Below, piece by piece: positions 18,204 through 26,731 of a DNA stretch of 64,000 bases. Made by a program: the position numbers and the translations under genes. The notes beneath the pieces were generated by a model. The model was not told the DNA's origin and made no database searches. It was given only the letters and a program-made list of their open reading frames with translations. The stretch is from Acrocarpospora corrugata (GTDB lineage Bacteria; Actinomycetota; Actinomycetes; Streptosporangiales; Streptosporangiaceae): assembly GCF_009687845.1 (NCBI RefSeq), contig NZ_BLAD01000053.1, positions 34,926-98,925 on the forward strand. The letters are read 5' to 3'. Within the stretch, counting starts at the first letter, position 1, and each line of letters opens with the position of its first letter.

Positions 18204-19169
18204 GTGATGTCCGGAAATTTGCGCTTGCGTAGTCTCATCGCGGTCACGGGTGTGGCCCTGCTCACCTCTGCCTGCGGATCCACCGATCGAACCCCCCAAT
18301 CGGCCGCCGCCGGTGACGCGCTGCACCTGGTCGCCGCCTTCTATCCGCTCCAGTGGCTCGCGCAGCGGGTCGGCGGAGCCGACGTGGCCGTGGAAGGCCT
18401 GACCAAGCCCGGCGTCGAGCCGCACGACCTGGAACTGTCCCCCCGTCAGGTGGCCGACATCCAGAGTTCCGGCCTGGTCGTCTACATCAGGGGCGTGCAG
18501 CCGGCCGTGGACGAGGCCGTCCAGCAGCACGCCGCCGACCGGGGCTTCGACGCCGCGTCGCTGGTCACCACGCTCGCCGCCGGGCCCGACGACGGCCACG
18601 GCCACAACCACGCGGCCGGCGAGGACCCCGACGACCACGAAGAGCACGAGGAAGTCGGTTACGACCCGCACATCTGGCTCGACCCGCAGCGGTTCGCCAC
18701 CATCGCCACCAAGCTCGGCGAACGGCTCGCCTCTGCCGACCCGGCGCACGCCGCCGGATACCGGGAGCGGGCCGCCGCCACCGCCGCCGACCTCACCGCC
18801 CTGGACACCGAGTTCCAGCGCGGGCTGACCACCTGCGCGAACCGGGCGATCGTCACCAGCCACACCGCCTTCGGCTACCTGGCCAGCCGCTACAACCTCG
18901 AACAGGTCGGCATCAGCGGCCTGGACCCGGACGCCGAGCCCTCCCCGGCGCGGCTGGCGGAGGTGGCCGGAATCGCCCGGCAGAAGAAGGTGACTACCAT
19001 TTTCACCGAGGAGCTCGTCAGCCCCAAGGTCGCCGAGGTCCTCGCCAATGAGGTCGGCGCGAAGACGGCGGTGCTCAATCCGCTGGAGAGCCAGCCCGCC
19101 AGCGGGGACTACCTGACCGCGATGCGGGGCGACCTCGCCACCCTCCGTACCGCGCTTGGATGCACATGA
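18204..19169 (+). CDS. znuA: Zinc ABC transporter substrate-binding lipoprotein
   Basis: 321 aa, cluster A-I solute-binding protein. It has a lipobox (ALLTSACGS), a metal-binding His near GVEPHDLELSP, and a His/Asp-rich loop (GHGHNHAAGEDPDDHEEHEE). Further ligands lie in DPHIWLDPQRF, TSHTAFGYLASRYNLEQ and TEELVSPKVAEVLANEVGAKT. The His-rich loop is typical of zinc rather than manganese carriers. The GTG at 18204 and ATG at 18207 are both possible; the promoter position favours 18204. First gene of znuA-znuC-znuB-zur, repressed through the upstream Zur box. Confidence 0.95.
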   Translation: MMSGNLRLRSLIAVTGVALLTSACGSTDRTPQSAAAGDALHLVAAFYPLQWLAQRVGGADVAVEGLTKPGVEPHDLELSPRQVADIQSSGLVVYIRGVQPAVDEAVQQHAADRGFDAASLVTTLAAGPDDGHGHNHAAGEDPDDHEEHEEVGYDPHIWLDPQRFATIATKLGERLASADPAHAAGYRERAAATAADLTALDTEFQRGLTTCANRAIVTSHTAFGYLASRYNLEQVGISGLDPDAEPSPARLAEVAGIARQKKVTTIFTEELVSPKVAEVLANEVGAKTAVLNPLESQPASGDYLTAMRGDLATLRTALGCT

Positions 19170-20038
19170 CCGCACCTGTCGCACACAACATGCCGTCCGA
19201 AGGCGCGGGCCAGGCGGCGCCCGCGCCTTCGGCGACGGCGTTCCGGATGACCGCCGGGCGGATCAGCCTGGACGGGCGCGAGATCCTGCGCGGCATCGAC
19301 CTGGCCATCGAGCCCGGCGAGGTCGTCGCCGTGCTCGGCGCCAACGGCTCGGGCAAGTCCACTCTGATCCGGGCGCTGCTCGGCCTGATCCCCCTGTCCG
19401 GCGGCGGCACCGAGCTGTACGGCGTGCCCCCCGCCCGGTTTCGCGAGTGGTGGCGGATCGGCTACGTGCCGCAGCGCCTCTCGGTCGGCGGCGGGGTGCC
19501 CGCGACCGTGCGCGAGGTGGTCGCCTCCGGCCGGATCGCCCGCCAGAGCCGCCTGCGGCTGACCAGTGCGGCCGACCGGGCCGCGGTGGCCCGCGCGCTC
19601 GCCGAGGTCGGCCTGGGCGACCGGGCCGGAGACCCGGTGCAGTCCCTGTCCGGCGGCCAGCAGCAGCGGGTCCTGATCGCCCGCGCGCTGGCCGGGGAGC
19701 CGGACGCGTTCGTGCTGGACGAGCCCACCGCCGGGGTGGACGCGGCCAGCCAGCGGCTGCTGGCCGACACCCTGGCCGACCTGATCAAGGCCGGCAAGAC
19801 CGTGCTGCTGGTCGCGCACGAACTGGGCCCGCTGGAGCCGCTGATCACCCGCGCGGTCGTGCTCAGGGAGGGCTGCGTGGTGCACGACGGCCCGCCCCCG
19901 CTCGCCGTCGGCGCGCACGCGCTGCCCGGCCACGACCACGTCCACCCGCACGCCCCCCAAGCCGGCGCGGAAGCGCTCTCCGGCTGGTCGGACGCCGCCC
20001 TCGGGGCGCCGCACCGAGAACCTGGATCTCTGACGTGA
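19160..20038 (+). CDS. znuC: Zinc ABC transporter ATP-binding protein
   Basis: 292 aa. Walker A GANGSGKST near residue 60, signature LSGGQQQR near 163, Walker B VLDEPTAGVD near 184, and the H-loop in LLVAHELG. It energises the ZnuB permease. The C-terminal His cluster (HALPGHDHVHPHAP) could bind zinc. It overlaps znuA by a few bases; a second ATG at 19166 makes an ATGA overlap and may be the true start. Its TGA overlaps the znuB GTG. Confidence 0.95.
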   Translation: MHMTAPVAHNMPSEGAGQAAPAPSATAFRMTAGRISLDGREILRGIDLAIEPGEVVAVLGANGSGKSTLIRALLGLIPLSGGGTELYGVPPARFREWWRIGYVPQRLSVGGGVPATVREVVASGRIARQSRLRLTSAADRAAVARALAEVGLGDRAGDPVQSLSGGQQQRVLIARALAGEPDAFVLDEPTAGVDAASQRLLADTLADLIKAGKTVLLVAHELGPLEPLITRAVVLREGCVVHDGPPPLAVGAHALPGHDHVHPHAPQAGAEALSGWSDAALGAPHREPGSLT

Positions 20039-20868
20039 TCGAACTCCTCTCCCTGGACTTCATGCGGTACGCGCTGGTCGCCGCCGTGCTGGTCGGCCTG
20101 ACCGCGCCCGCCGTCGGCACCTTCATCGTGCAGCGGCGGCTGGCCCTGCTCGGCGACGGCATCGGCCACGTCGCGCTGACCGGCGTCGCGCTGGGCTTCC
20201 TGACCGGGACCGCGCCGGTGCTGACCGCCGTGGTGGTGGCGGCGCTCGGCGCGGTCGCCATCGAGCTGGTCCGGGCCAGGGGCAGAACCAGCGGGGACGT
20301 CGCGCTGGCGCTGCTGTTCTACGGCGGCCTGGCCGGCGGCGTGATGCTGATCTACCTGACCCCGGGCGAGAGCACGGCGTCGCTCAACTCCTACCTGTTC
20401 GGCGCGATCACCAGCGTGACCGGGTCGGACCTGCTGGTGATCGCGATCCTCGCGGTGCTGGTGCTGGGCGTGCTGGCGATCTTCGGCCGGGAGCTGTTCG
20501 TGCTCTGCCAGGACGAGGAGGTGGCCCGCGCGGGTGGCCTGCCGACCCGGTTCCTGGGCCTGCTGATCGCCGTGGTGGCGGCCGTCACCGTGGTGGTGGC
20601 CATGCGGGCGGTGGGACTGCTGCTGGTCAGCGCGCTGATGGTGGTCCCGGTGGCGACCAGCCAGCAGCTGACCCGGAGTTTCCGGGCCACCAGGGCGCTG
20701 GCCATGCTGTTCGGCGTGCTCGCCACGGTGGGCGGGCTGACCTCCTCCTTCTACCTGGACGTGCCGTCCGGCGCGGCGATCGTGCTGCTCGCCCTCGCGG
20801 GGTTCGCCGTGGCCCTGGCGATCGGTAGATTCGTACGGCGAAGCCGTACCCGGGAGTCCACATCATGA
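20035..20868 (+). CDS. znuB: Zinc ABC transporter permease
   Basis: 277 aa with about eight TM helices of the ABC-3 family (VGTFIVQRRLALLGDGIGHVALTGVALG; VGLLLVSALMVVPVATSQQL). It forms the zinc channel with ZnuC. The GTG at 20035 overlaps the znuC stop as GTGA; the same frame is open through znuC, but that stretch is a shadow. Its TGA overlaps the zur ATG by 4 bp. Confidence 0.95.
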   Translation: MIELLSLDFMRYALVAAVLVGLTAPAVGTFIVQRRLALLGDGIGHVALTGVALGFLTGTAPVLTAVVVAALGAVAIELVRARGRTSGDVALALLFYGGLAGGVMLIYLTPGESTASLNSYLFGAITSVTGSDLLVIAILAVLVLGVLAIFGRELFVLCQDEEVARAGGLPTRFLGLLIAVVAAVTVVVAMRAVGLLLVSALMVVPVATSQQLTRSFRATRALAMLFGVLATVGGLTSSFYLDVPSGAAIVLLALAGFAVALAIGRFVRRSRTRESTS

Positions 20869-21242
20869 GCAGAAGCCGCGACGCGGTTCACGAGATCCTC
20901 CGCCGGAGCGAGAGCTTCCGGAGCGCGCAGGACATCTTCACCGAGATGCGGTCGGACGGCGCGAAGATCGGCCTGACCACGGTGTACCGGGCGTTGCAGG
21001 CGCTCAACGACGACGGCCGGGTGGACGTGCTCCGCACCGACGAGGGCGAGGCGGTCTACCGGGCCTGCGCCAGCGACCTGCACCACCACCATCTGGTCTG
21101 CCGCCGGTGCGGGCGGACCGAGGAGGTGGCCGGGCCCGACGTGGAGCGCTGGGCCGAGGCGATCGCGGCCGAGCACGGGTTCGCCGACATCACCCACACG
21201 GTGGAGGTCTTCGGCACCTGCGCGTCCTGCACGGGCCGATGA
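20865..21242 (+). CDS. zur: Fur-family zinc uptake regulator
   Basis: 125 aa. It has an N-terminal winged helix (HEILRRSESFRSAQDIFTEM, GLTTVYRALQALNDDGRVDVL), a regulatory metal site (DLHHHHLVCRRCGRTEEV) and a structural CxxC pair (CASC) at the end. The HHHH motif and two CxxC pairs fit Fur/Zur. The assignment as Zur rests on its place at the end of the znu operon and the Zur box in front of it. The ATG overlaps znuB. Confidence 0.93.
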   Translation: MSRSRDAVHEILRRSESFRSAQDIFTEMRSDGAKIGLTTVYRALQALNDDGRVDVLRTDEGEAVYRACASDLHHHHLVCRRCGRTEEVAGPDVERWAEAIAAEHGFADITHTVEVFGTCASCTGR

Positions 21243-21316
21243 GTAGGGGCGCAGGAAGGCTTCCGGGGGGATACGCTTCCTGGACAAGCTAAATACGGGG
21301 CTCGACAGGAGTCAAC

Positions 21317-21841
21317 ATGCCATTCAGTCATGACATGGTGTACTCGCTCGCCACGGCGGTCGATCTGGTCAACACCCCGCCCGCGGACATGGAGGAGCTC
21401 GCCGCCTTCGTGCTCCGCCGGAAGGTCAGCGGGGTGGAGTTCCTGAACCCCGGCGATCTGGCCGAGGTGCGCGCGCTGGCGAGCGCCTTCTACGACGTCT
21501 TCACCGCGCCCGACGATCCGGCCGCGATCGACGGGCTGAACACGCTGCTCGGGCGGACCAGGATCACGCCCAGGCTGACCCAGCACGACGGGTTCCCGCT
21601 GCACGTGCACTACTTCGCGCCCGGCGCGTCGCTGGCCGAGCATCTGGCCGCCGACTGCGGGGTGGCGCTGGCGCACGTGCTGGTCGAGGGCGAGCGGGAC
21701 CGGCTGCGCAGCTGCGCCGCCCCCGACTGCTCGCACGTGTTCGTGGACGAGTCGCGCAACCGGTCCCGGGTGTACTGCGACAGCCGTACCTGCGGGAACC
21801 GGATGCACGTGGCCGCCTACCGGGCGCGGCGGCGGGCCTAG
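21317..21841 (+). CDS. CGNR zinc-finger / ABATE-domain regulator
   Basis: 174 aa. The N-terminal ABATE-type domain ([28 protein letters not shown]) is followed by a C-terminal CGNR zinc finger: [41 protein letters not shown]. Such stress-linked proteins are thought to bind DNA. The RBS ACAGGAG lies before the ATG, with a TAAATA element about 25 bp upstream. It is separated from zur by 74 bp and convergent with uppS. Target unknown. Confidence 0.88.
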   Translation: MPFSHDMVYSLATAVDLVNTPPADMEELAAFVLRRKVSGVEFLNPGDLAEVRALASAFYDVFTAPDDPAAIDGLNTLLGRTRITPRLTQHDGFPLHVHYFAPGASLAEHLAADCGVALAHVLVEGERDRLRSCAAPDCSHVFVDESRNRSRVYCDSRTCGNRMHVAAYRARRRA

Positions 21842-22608
21842 ACGGCGTTGGGGATCGCGCCGCCGTAGCGGCGGTCGCGCTGGGCGTAGAGCTCGCAGGC
21901 CTGCCAGAGGTCGCGGCGGTCGAAGTCGGGCCAGAGGCGGTTGAGGAAGACCATCTCGGCGTACGCGGTCTGCCAGAGCAGGAAGTTGGAGATGCGCTGC
22001 TCGCCAGACGAGCGGACGAACAGGTCAACGTCCGGGATGTCCGGCTCGTCCAGGTAGCGGGCGAAGACCTTCTCGTTCACCCGGTCGGGCTTCACCCGGC
22101 CGGCGGCGATGTCGTGGGCGAGCTTCACGGCGGCGTCCAGGATCTCGGCCCGGCCGCCGTAGTTGACGCAGAACTGCAGGGTGAGCGTGGTGTTCCCGGT
22201 GGTCATCTCCTCGGCGGACTGCAGCTCGGAGATCACGCTCTTCCACAGCCGGCCCGGCCGCCCGGCCCAGCGCACCCGCACGCCCATCGCGTTCAGCTCA
22301 TCGCGCCGCCGCCGGATCACGTCCCGGTTGAAGCCCATCAGGAAGCGCACCTCGTCCGGCGAGCGCTTCCAGTTCTCGGTCGAGAACGCGTACGCCGACA
22401 GGTACGGAATGCCGAGCTCGATCGCCCCTTCGATGACGTCGAACAGCGAAGCCTCCCCCGCCTCGTGCCCTTTGGTCCTGGGCAGCCCCCGGGCCTTGGC
22501 CCAGCGGCCGTTGCCGTCCATGACGATCGCGACGTGCCGGGGCACGAACATGCGCGGGATGGCGGGCGGAGTGGCCCCTGACTGGTGTGGGGTGGGCGGG
22601 CGAACCAT
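21838..22608 (-). CDS. uppS: Isoprenyl (undecaprenyl-type) diphosphate synthase
   Basis: 256 aa cis-prenyltransferase. The catalytic Asp lies in [17 protein letters not shown]; other conserved blocks are [28 protein letters not shown], and [23 protein letters not shown] near the C-terminus. It makes the polyprenyl carrier for cell-wall synthesis. Actinobacteria often have several chain-length variants and the product length cannot be read here. It begins 12 bp after recO, an arrangement common in the phylum. Confidence 0.95.
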   Translation of the reverse strand: MVRPPTPHQSGATPPAIPRMFVPRHVAIVMDGNGRWAKARGLPRTKGHEAGEASLFDVIEGAIELGIPYLSAYAFSTENWKRSPDEVRFLMGFNRDVIRRRRDELNAMGVRVRWAGRPGRLWKSVISELQSAEEMTTGNTTLTLQFCVNYGGRAEILDAAVKLAHDIAAGRVKPDRVNEKVFARYLDEPDIPDVDLFVRSSGEQRISNFLLWQTAYAEMVFLNRLWPDFDRRDLWQACELYAQRDRRYGGAIPNAV

Positions 22609-22620
22609 GCCCCGAGGGTA

Positions 22621-23388
22621 TTAGCTCCAGGTGTGCGGAACGTGCGCGTTCTGTGTGGAGTCGGTGCGCTCCACGTGCCGGAGTGACCGGATCCCGTGTT
22701 CCAGGTGCCACTGCAGGTAGGCGGCCACCAGGCCGCTGCACTCGACCCGGTTGCGCTGCTCGGCCGAGTCGGCGGCCGGCCAGTCGCCGCGGAGCAGCGC
22801 GATCATGAGCGCGATCGTCTCGGCGGCCGGGACCGCCGCGCCCGCGGGCCGGCAGGCGCCGCAGACCACGCCGCCCGCGACGATGGCGAACGCCCGGACC
22901 GCGTCCGCGCCGCAGCGGGCGCACTCGGCCAGCGCCGGCGCGTAGCCGGCCACCGCGAGCGAGCGCAGGAAGAACGCGTCCAGCACCAGGCGGGGCTCGT
23001 GCGAGCCGTCCACCAGCGTGCGCAGCCCGCCGACCAGCAGCAGGAACTGGCGGAGCGCGGGTTCCTTCTCGGTCTGGGTGAGCCGGTCGGCGGTCTCCAG
23101 CATGGCGATGCCGGCCGTGTAGCGGGGGTAGTCGGAGACCAGCGCCTCGCCGTACGGGCGGAGGGTCTCGACCTGGGTGACCATGTCCAGGGAGCGGCCG
23201 GTGTGCAGTTGCACGTCCACGTGGGTGAAGGGTTCCAGCCGGGAGCCGAAGCGGGATTTGGTCTTGCGCACGCCTTTGGCGACGGCTCGCACTTTGCCGG
23301 TGCGTTTGGTGAGGATCGTGATGATGCGGTCGGCTTCCCCCAGTTTGTGGGTGCGAAGCACGACGCCCTCGTCACGGTAAAGACTCAC
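22621..23388 (-). CDS. recO: DNA repair protein RecO
   Basis: 255 aa. The N-terminal OB fold starts VSLYRDEGVVLRTHKLGEADRIITILTKRTGKVRAVAKG; the C-terminal zinc site is CARCGADAVRAF and CGACRP. RecO loads RecA with RecR in gap repair. The GTG start at 23388 is standard for the family. Upstream member of the recO-uppS pair. Confidence 0.96.
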   Translation of the reverse strand: MSLYRDEGVVLRTHKLGEADRIITILTKRTGKVRAVAKGVRKTKSRFGSRLEPFTHVDVQLHTGRSLDMVTQVETLRPYGEALVSDYPRYTAGIAMLETADRLTQTEKEPALRQFLLLVGGLRTLVDGSHEPRLVLDAFFLRSLAVAGYAPALAECARCGADAVRAFAIVAGGVVCGACRPAGAAVPAAETIALMIALLRGDWPAADSAEQRNRVECSGLVAAYLQWHLEHGIRSLRHVERTDSTQNAHVPHTWS

Positions 23389-23471
23389 CCGCTCATGCTA
23401 CTCCGGGTCACAAATAGGGAAATTTCGGTAATAATTAGGGCTCCAGCTGGGCCGGAAAAGGCGTCCTCAGC

Positions 23472-23500
23472 TTGGACATCGGGTTGCCGTGGGGTAAACC
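23472..23500 (+). promoter_or_regulatory. Candidate promoter for the CDP-alcohol transferase operon
   Basis: TTGGAC (23472-23477) and TAAACC (23495-23500) are 17 bp apart in the 237-bp gap upstream of the start at 23626. This is a fair match to a housekeeping promoter; the predicted 5' UTR is about 120 nt. Confidence 0.35.
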
Positions 23501-23625
23501 TGGGGTGCGACGGCTTAACTGAAAGGTCACTAAGCTTTGGCGCGCTGGCGGGCTTCCCGTACCAGATGGTTGACCCGCCGCCTGGTAACCGCCGCCCCGA
23601 CTGACCCCCCGCCTGAAAGGGTGCC

Positions 23626-25206
23626 ATGACCCGCGTGGTCCTGCTGGGCTCCTCGCCCGGCCCGATCGGTTCCGAGGCCGGTGCGCCGCCCGTCCCCCCC
23701 ACGGACCTGCCGCTCCCGTCGCTGCCCGGCGCCCCCACCGTGTACGGCAGGCTGCTCAGCCAGCTCGCCGACCTCGACCCCGACCCCGTCACGATCGCCA
23801 GGCCCGCCGACGCGGCGGCGTACCGCGGCTATCCGGCGCGGGTGGCCGAGAGCGCCGACGTCGCCGGTGATCTGCGCGCGCTGGCCGACGCGGTCCAGGA
23901 CTCGACCGACAACGTGCTCATCCTGCCCGCCGACGCGCTCCTCCACGACGAGCTGATCTACCAGCTGACCAAGGCCAAGCGCGGCGCGATCGCGCTGATC
24001 CTGCGCGAGGAGCGGGACGAGAACGCGCCGGAGCCGCCGCCGATCGAGGAGGCCGAGCCCGAGATCGGGACGGCCGTGCTGGAGGGCCGGCCGCAGCGCA
24101 CCCGGGCCGGGCGCGGCCGGGTGATCTCGGTCGGCACCGCCCACCACGCGGTCACCCGCCCGAACGCGGCCCTGCTCGGCCCGATCCACCTGCAGCAGCG
24201 GCACGCGGCGACGCTGGCCGAGGTGGCCCGCGAGCTCGCCGACCTGGTCCACCTGTTCGGCCCGGAGGACGACGTCGCCGAGCTGCTCGTGTTCGGCCTG
24301 GTCCGGCGCGGCGTCTCGGTCGGCGTGCGGGGCCGCCGCGACCTGTTCTACCGCCGCCTGCGCGGCCCGGCGGAGACCCAGGCCGCGCTCGCCGAGATGG
24401 CCACCTTCAACGAGGACCGGGCCCGGCTGGACAACGCGGTCAAGGGCGCCGACGGCTTCTTCACCACCTTCTTCGTCAGCACCTACTCGCGTTTCCTGGC
24501 CCGCTGGGCGGCCCGCCGCGGGCTGACCCCGAACCAGGTCACGCTGATCTCGATCTTCACGGGTCTGCTGGCCGCGGGCGCGTTCGCCACCGGCAGCAGG
24601 ACCGGCTACGTGGCCGGCGGCGTGCTGATCTACTTCGCGTTCGTGTTCGACTGCGTGGACGGCCAGGTGGCCCGCTACGCGCGCCAGTTCGGCGTGCTCG
24701 GCGCCTGGCTGGACGCCACCTTCGACCGGTTCAAGGAATACGCCTGCTTCGTCGGCCTGGCCATCGGCGCGACCGTGTCCGGCCAGTTCGGCGACGGCGA
24801 GGGCGTCTGGACGCTGGCCCTGGTGGCGCTGGCCCTCCAGTCGGTCAAGCACCTGCTGGACTTCTCCTTCGGGGCCGCCAACCGGCGCAAGCCGCCGGTG
24901 CCGCTGCCCACCCTGGACCTGACCGCGGCCGACGACCGGCCGCTCCGCGAGGCGCTGGAGAACCGCAAGCTGAGCCGCAGCGGTGGCGTGCACGCCGTGC
25001 TCCGGCTGTGGACCAGGGCCGGGCGGTTCCGGCCGGTGCACTGGGCCCGCAAGATGATCGTGTTCCCGATCGGCGAGCGGTTCGCCGCCATCGCCCTGGT
25101 CACCGCGTTCTTCGACCCCCGCGTGACGTTCCTCACCCTGATCGTCTGGGGCGGCGTCGCGGCCACCTACACCCTGACCGGACGTCTCCTGAGGTCGATG
25201 GCATGA
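23626..25206 (+). CDS. CDP-alcohol phosphatidyltransferase with N-terminal nucleotidyltransferase-like domain
   Basis: 526 aa. The N-terminal half (MTRVVLLGSSPG; NVLILPADALLHDELIYQLT) looks like a sugar-1-phosphate nucleotidyltransferase fold, possibly non-catalytic. The C-terminal half carries the full CDP-alcohol phosphotransferase motif at about residues 341-366 (DCVDGQVARYARQF, then GAWLDATFD) within several TM helices. The build resembles bifunctional CDP-inositol / phosphoinositol-phosphate synthases, so a phospholipid or osmolyte inositol product is possible (inference). It overlaps the next gene by 4 bp and they end at a strong terminator. Confidence 0.85.
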   Translation: MTRVVLLGSSPGPIGSEAGAPPVPPTDLPLPSLPGAPTVYGRLLSQLADLDPDPVTIARPADAAAYRGYPARVAESADVAGDLRALADAVQDSTDNVLILPADALLHDELIYQLTKAKRGAIALILREERDENAPEPPPIEEAEPEIGTAVLEGRPQRTRAGRGRVISVGTAHHAVTRPNAALLGPIHLQQRHAATLAEVARELADLVHLFGPEDDVAELLVFGLVRRGVSVGVRGRRDLFYRRLRGPAETQAALAEMATFNEDRARLDNAVKGADGFFTTFFVSTYSRFLARWAARRGLTPNQVTLISIFTGLLAAGAFATGSRTGYVAGGVLIYFAFVFDCVDGQVARYARQFGVLGAWLDATFDRFKEYACFVGLAIGATVSGQFGDGEGVWTLALVALALQSVKHLLDFSFGAANRRKPPVPLPTLDLTAADDRPLREALENRKLSRSGGVHAVLRLWTRAGRFRPVHWARKMIVFPIGERFAAIALVTAFFDPRVTFLTLIVWGGVAATYTLTGRLLRSMA

Positions 25207-25919
25207 TCACGCAACCGCAGCAGGTCACCCCGCTCCCCGACCCGGACGAGGAGCGCCGCCGGATCCAGACCGAGCGGCTGCTCGCCTACCGCGACGACGG
25301 CCCGCTGGTCGCCGTGCTGAAGGGCCGCCTCGGGCGCGGCCTGCCGCCGGTGCCGGCCACGCTGGCCGCCGCGCTGGCGGTGATCGCGCTGGCGGTCACC
25401 GGCGTGCTCACCGACGGCGTGATCCTGCTGGTCCCGTCGCTGGTGCTGGTGGCGCTGGTGGTGCCGACCGCGGCGCGCGACCATCTGGGCCGGTTCGACT
25501 GGGTGACCCCGCCGCTGCTGCGCGGCGCCGAGTTCCTCACCATCATCCTGCTCGGCCTGGCCGAGGGCACGCCCAAGTGGCTGCTGTTCGTACTCATCTA
25601 CATCGTCGGGTACCACACCTACGACACCGTCTACCGGACCAGGCAGAGCATCTGGCCGCCCGCGTGGATCTTCAAGGCCGGTCTCGGCTGGGAGGTCCGG
25701 CTGCTGGTGATCGGCGCCGGGGCCGCGGCCGGGCAGCTGACCTGGGTGGCCGCGATCCTGACCGGCTACCTGGTGGTGCTGTTCTCGGTGGAGAGCGTGA
25801 CCAGCTGGGTGCGGCTGGACAAGGCGTCGGCGCTGACCCAGGCGGCCGCGGAACAGGACCTGGAGGCCAGCCCCGAAGAGGTCATGGAAGCCGCAACCGG
25901 GGACGCCGAACAAGGGTGA
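25203..25919 (+). CDS. Membrane protein, partner of the CDP-alcohol transferase (DUF5941-like)
   Basis: 238 aa with about five TM segments (TLAAALAVIALAVTGVLT; GVILLVPSLVLVALVVP; LLFVLIYIVGYHTYDTVYR; LLVIGAGAAAGQLTWVAAILTGYLVVLF) between a charged N-terminus and an acidic C-terminus (LEASPEEVMEAATGDAEQG). It starts at the ATG that overlaps the transferase stop. I know it only as a family found beside such transferases; a role in the same lipid pathway is inferred from coupling. Confidence 0.75.
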   Translation: MITQPQQVTPLPDPDEERRRIQTERLLAYRDDGPLVAVLKGRLGRGLPPVPATLAAALAVIALAVTGVLTDGVILLVPSLVLVALVVPTAARDHLGRFDWVTPPLLRGAEFLTIILLGLAEGTPKWLLFVLIYIVGYHTYDTVYRTRQSIWPPAWIFKAGLGWEVRLLVIGAGAAAGQLTWVAAILTGYLVVLFSVESVTSWVRLDKASALTQAAAEQDLEASPEEVMEAATGDAEQG

Positions 25920-25932
25920 AATCTGTGCGAAG

Positions 25933-25963
25933 AACGGCTCCCGTCCGCGTGACGGGAGCCGTT
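25933..25963. terminator. Strong bidirectional hairpin terminator
   Basis: A perfect 13-bp inverted repeat (AACGGCTCCCGTC / GACGGGAGCCGTT) with a 5-nt loop, followed by T-rich TTTTC on the plus strand and preceded by A residues for the minus strand. It lies between the convergent stops of the membrane protein and the hemerythrin gene. Confidence 0.9.
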
Positions 25964-25964
25964 T

Positions 25965-26627
25965 TCAGTTGGCACGGATGAGTTTGACCTTCTTGGCGTA
26001 GACGCGCTTGCCGAACAGGGTCCAGATGACCTTGACGATGGCGGGCTTGTCGGCCATGAAGTGGGCGTACTCCTCGGGGGTGATCTCCTCCAGGATGCTG
26101 CCCAGGGAGATCATCTTCTTGGTGGCGGAGTCGTTCGCCATCTCCCGGAAGGCCTGCTCGCCCAGCGCGTTCCACTCGGCCACGGTGATGTGCTCGGAGA
26201 CCAGCGGGAGGATGCGCTCCTCCTCCTCGGCCAGGTGCTCGACCAGCGCGTCGCGGTGCTTGCCCAGCTCGGCGATGATCTGGTCGCGGAGGTGCGGCGA
26301 GGCGGTGCGCTCGAACTCCGGCATCAGGGCGGCGATCCGCTCCATGGTGTCGGCGACGACCTCGTGCTGGGCCTCCATCCGCAGCACCAGCTCGGCCTCC
26401 AGGTCGACCCGGGCCAGCAGCTTGGGCCAGAGCAGGTTGTCCTCGTTGGTGTGGTGGTGGTGCAGGCCGTCGGCGTAGGTGCGGTAGTAGTCGGCCACCA
26501 CCCGGGCGCGGGCCACGTCCCCGGGGGCGACCCGGCCGACGACCTCGGGCAGCAGCCGGGACTCGCGCCGGAACACCCGGTGAATGATCACCATTTCCTG
26601 GACGTACGGGCGGGCTTGCGTGGACAT
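25965..26627 (-). CDS. Hemerythrin HHE-domain protein
   Basis: 220 aa helical-bundle protein with His/Glu iron ligands: MVIIHRVFRRESR, LHHHHTNEDNLLWPKL, MEAQHEVV and KHRDALVEHLAEEEERILPL. Such proteins bind O2 or NO, or act in oxidative-stress sensing. The C-terminal basic tail (LFGKRVYAKKVKLIRAN) is typical of actinobacterial members. The ATG at 26627 has GAAGGAGCTCG upstream. Divergent from the BTAD regulator. Confidence 0.88.
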   Translation of the reverse strand: MSTQARPYVQEMVIIHRVFRRESRLLPEVVGRVAPGDVARARVVADYYRTYADGLHHHHTNEDNLLWPKLLARVDLEAELVLRMEAQHEVVADTMERIAALMPEFERTASPHLRDQIIAELGKHRDALVEHLAEEEERILPLVSEHITVAEWNALGEQAFREMANDSATKKMISLGSILEEITPEEYAHFMADKPAIVKVIWTLFGKRVYAKKVKLIRAN

Positions 26628-26731
26628 TTCGAGCTCCTTCGTTGGCTTGTGTGGTCCTTAATCTGCTCCTGTCGTCTTGAAGCCGGCTTGGGACGGTCTT
26701 GGGGCCGTCGCGGTACTACGCTGGGCGGGTG

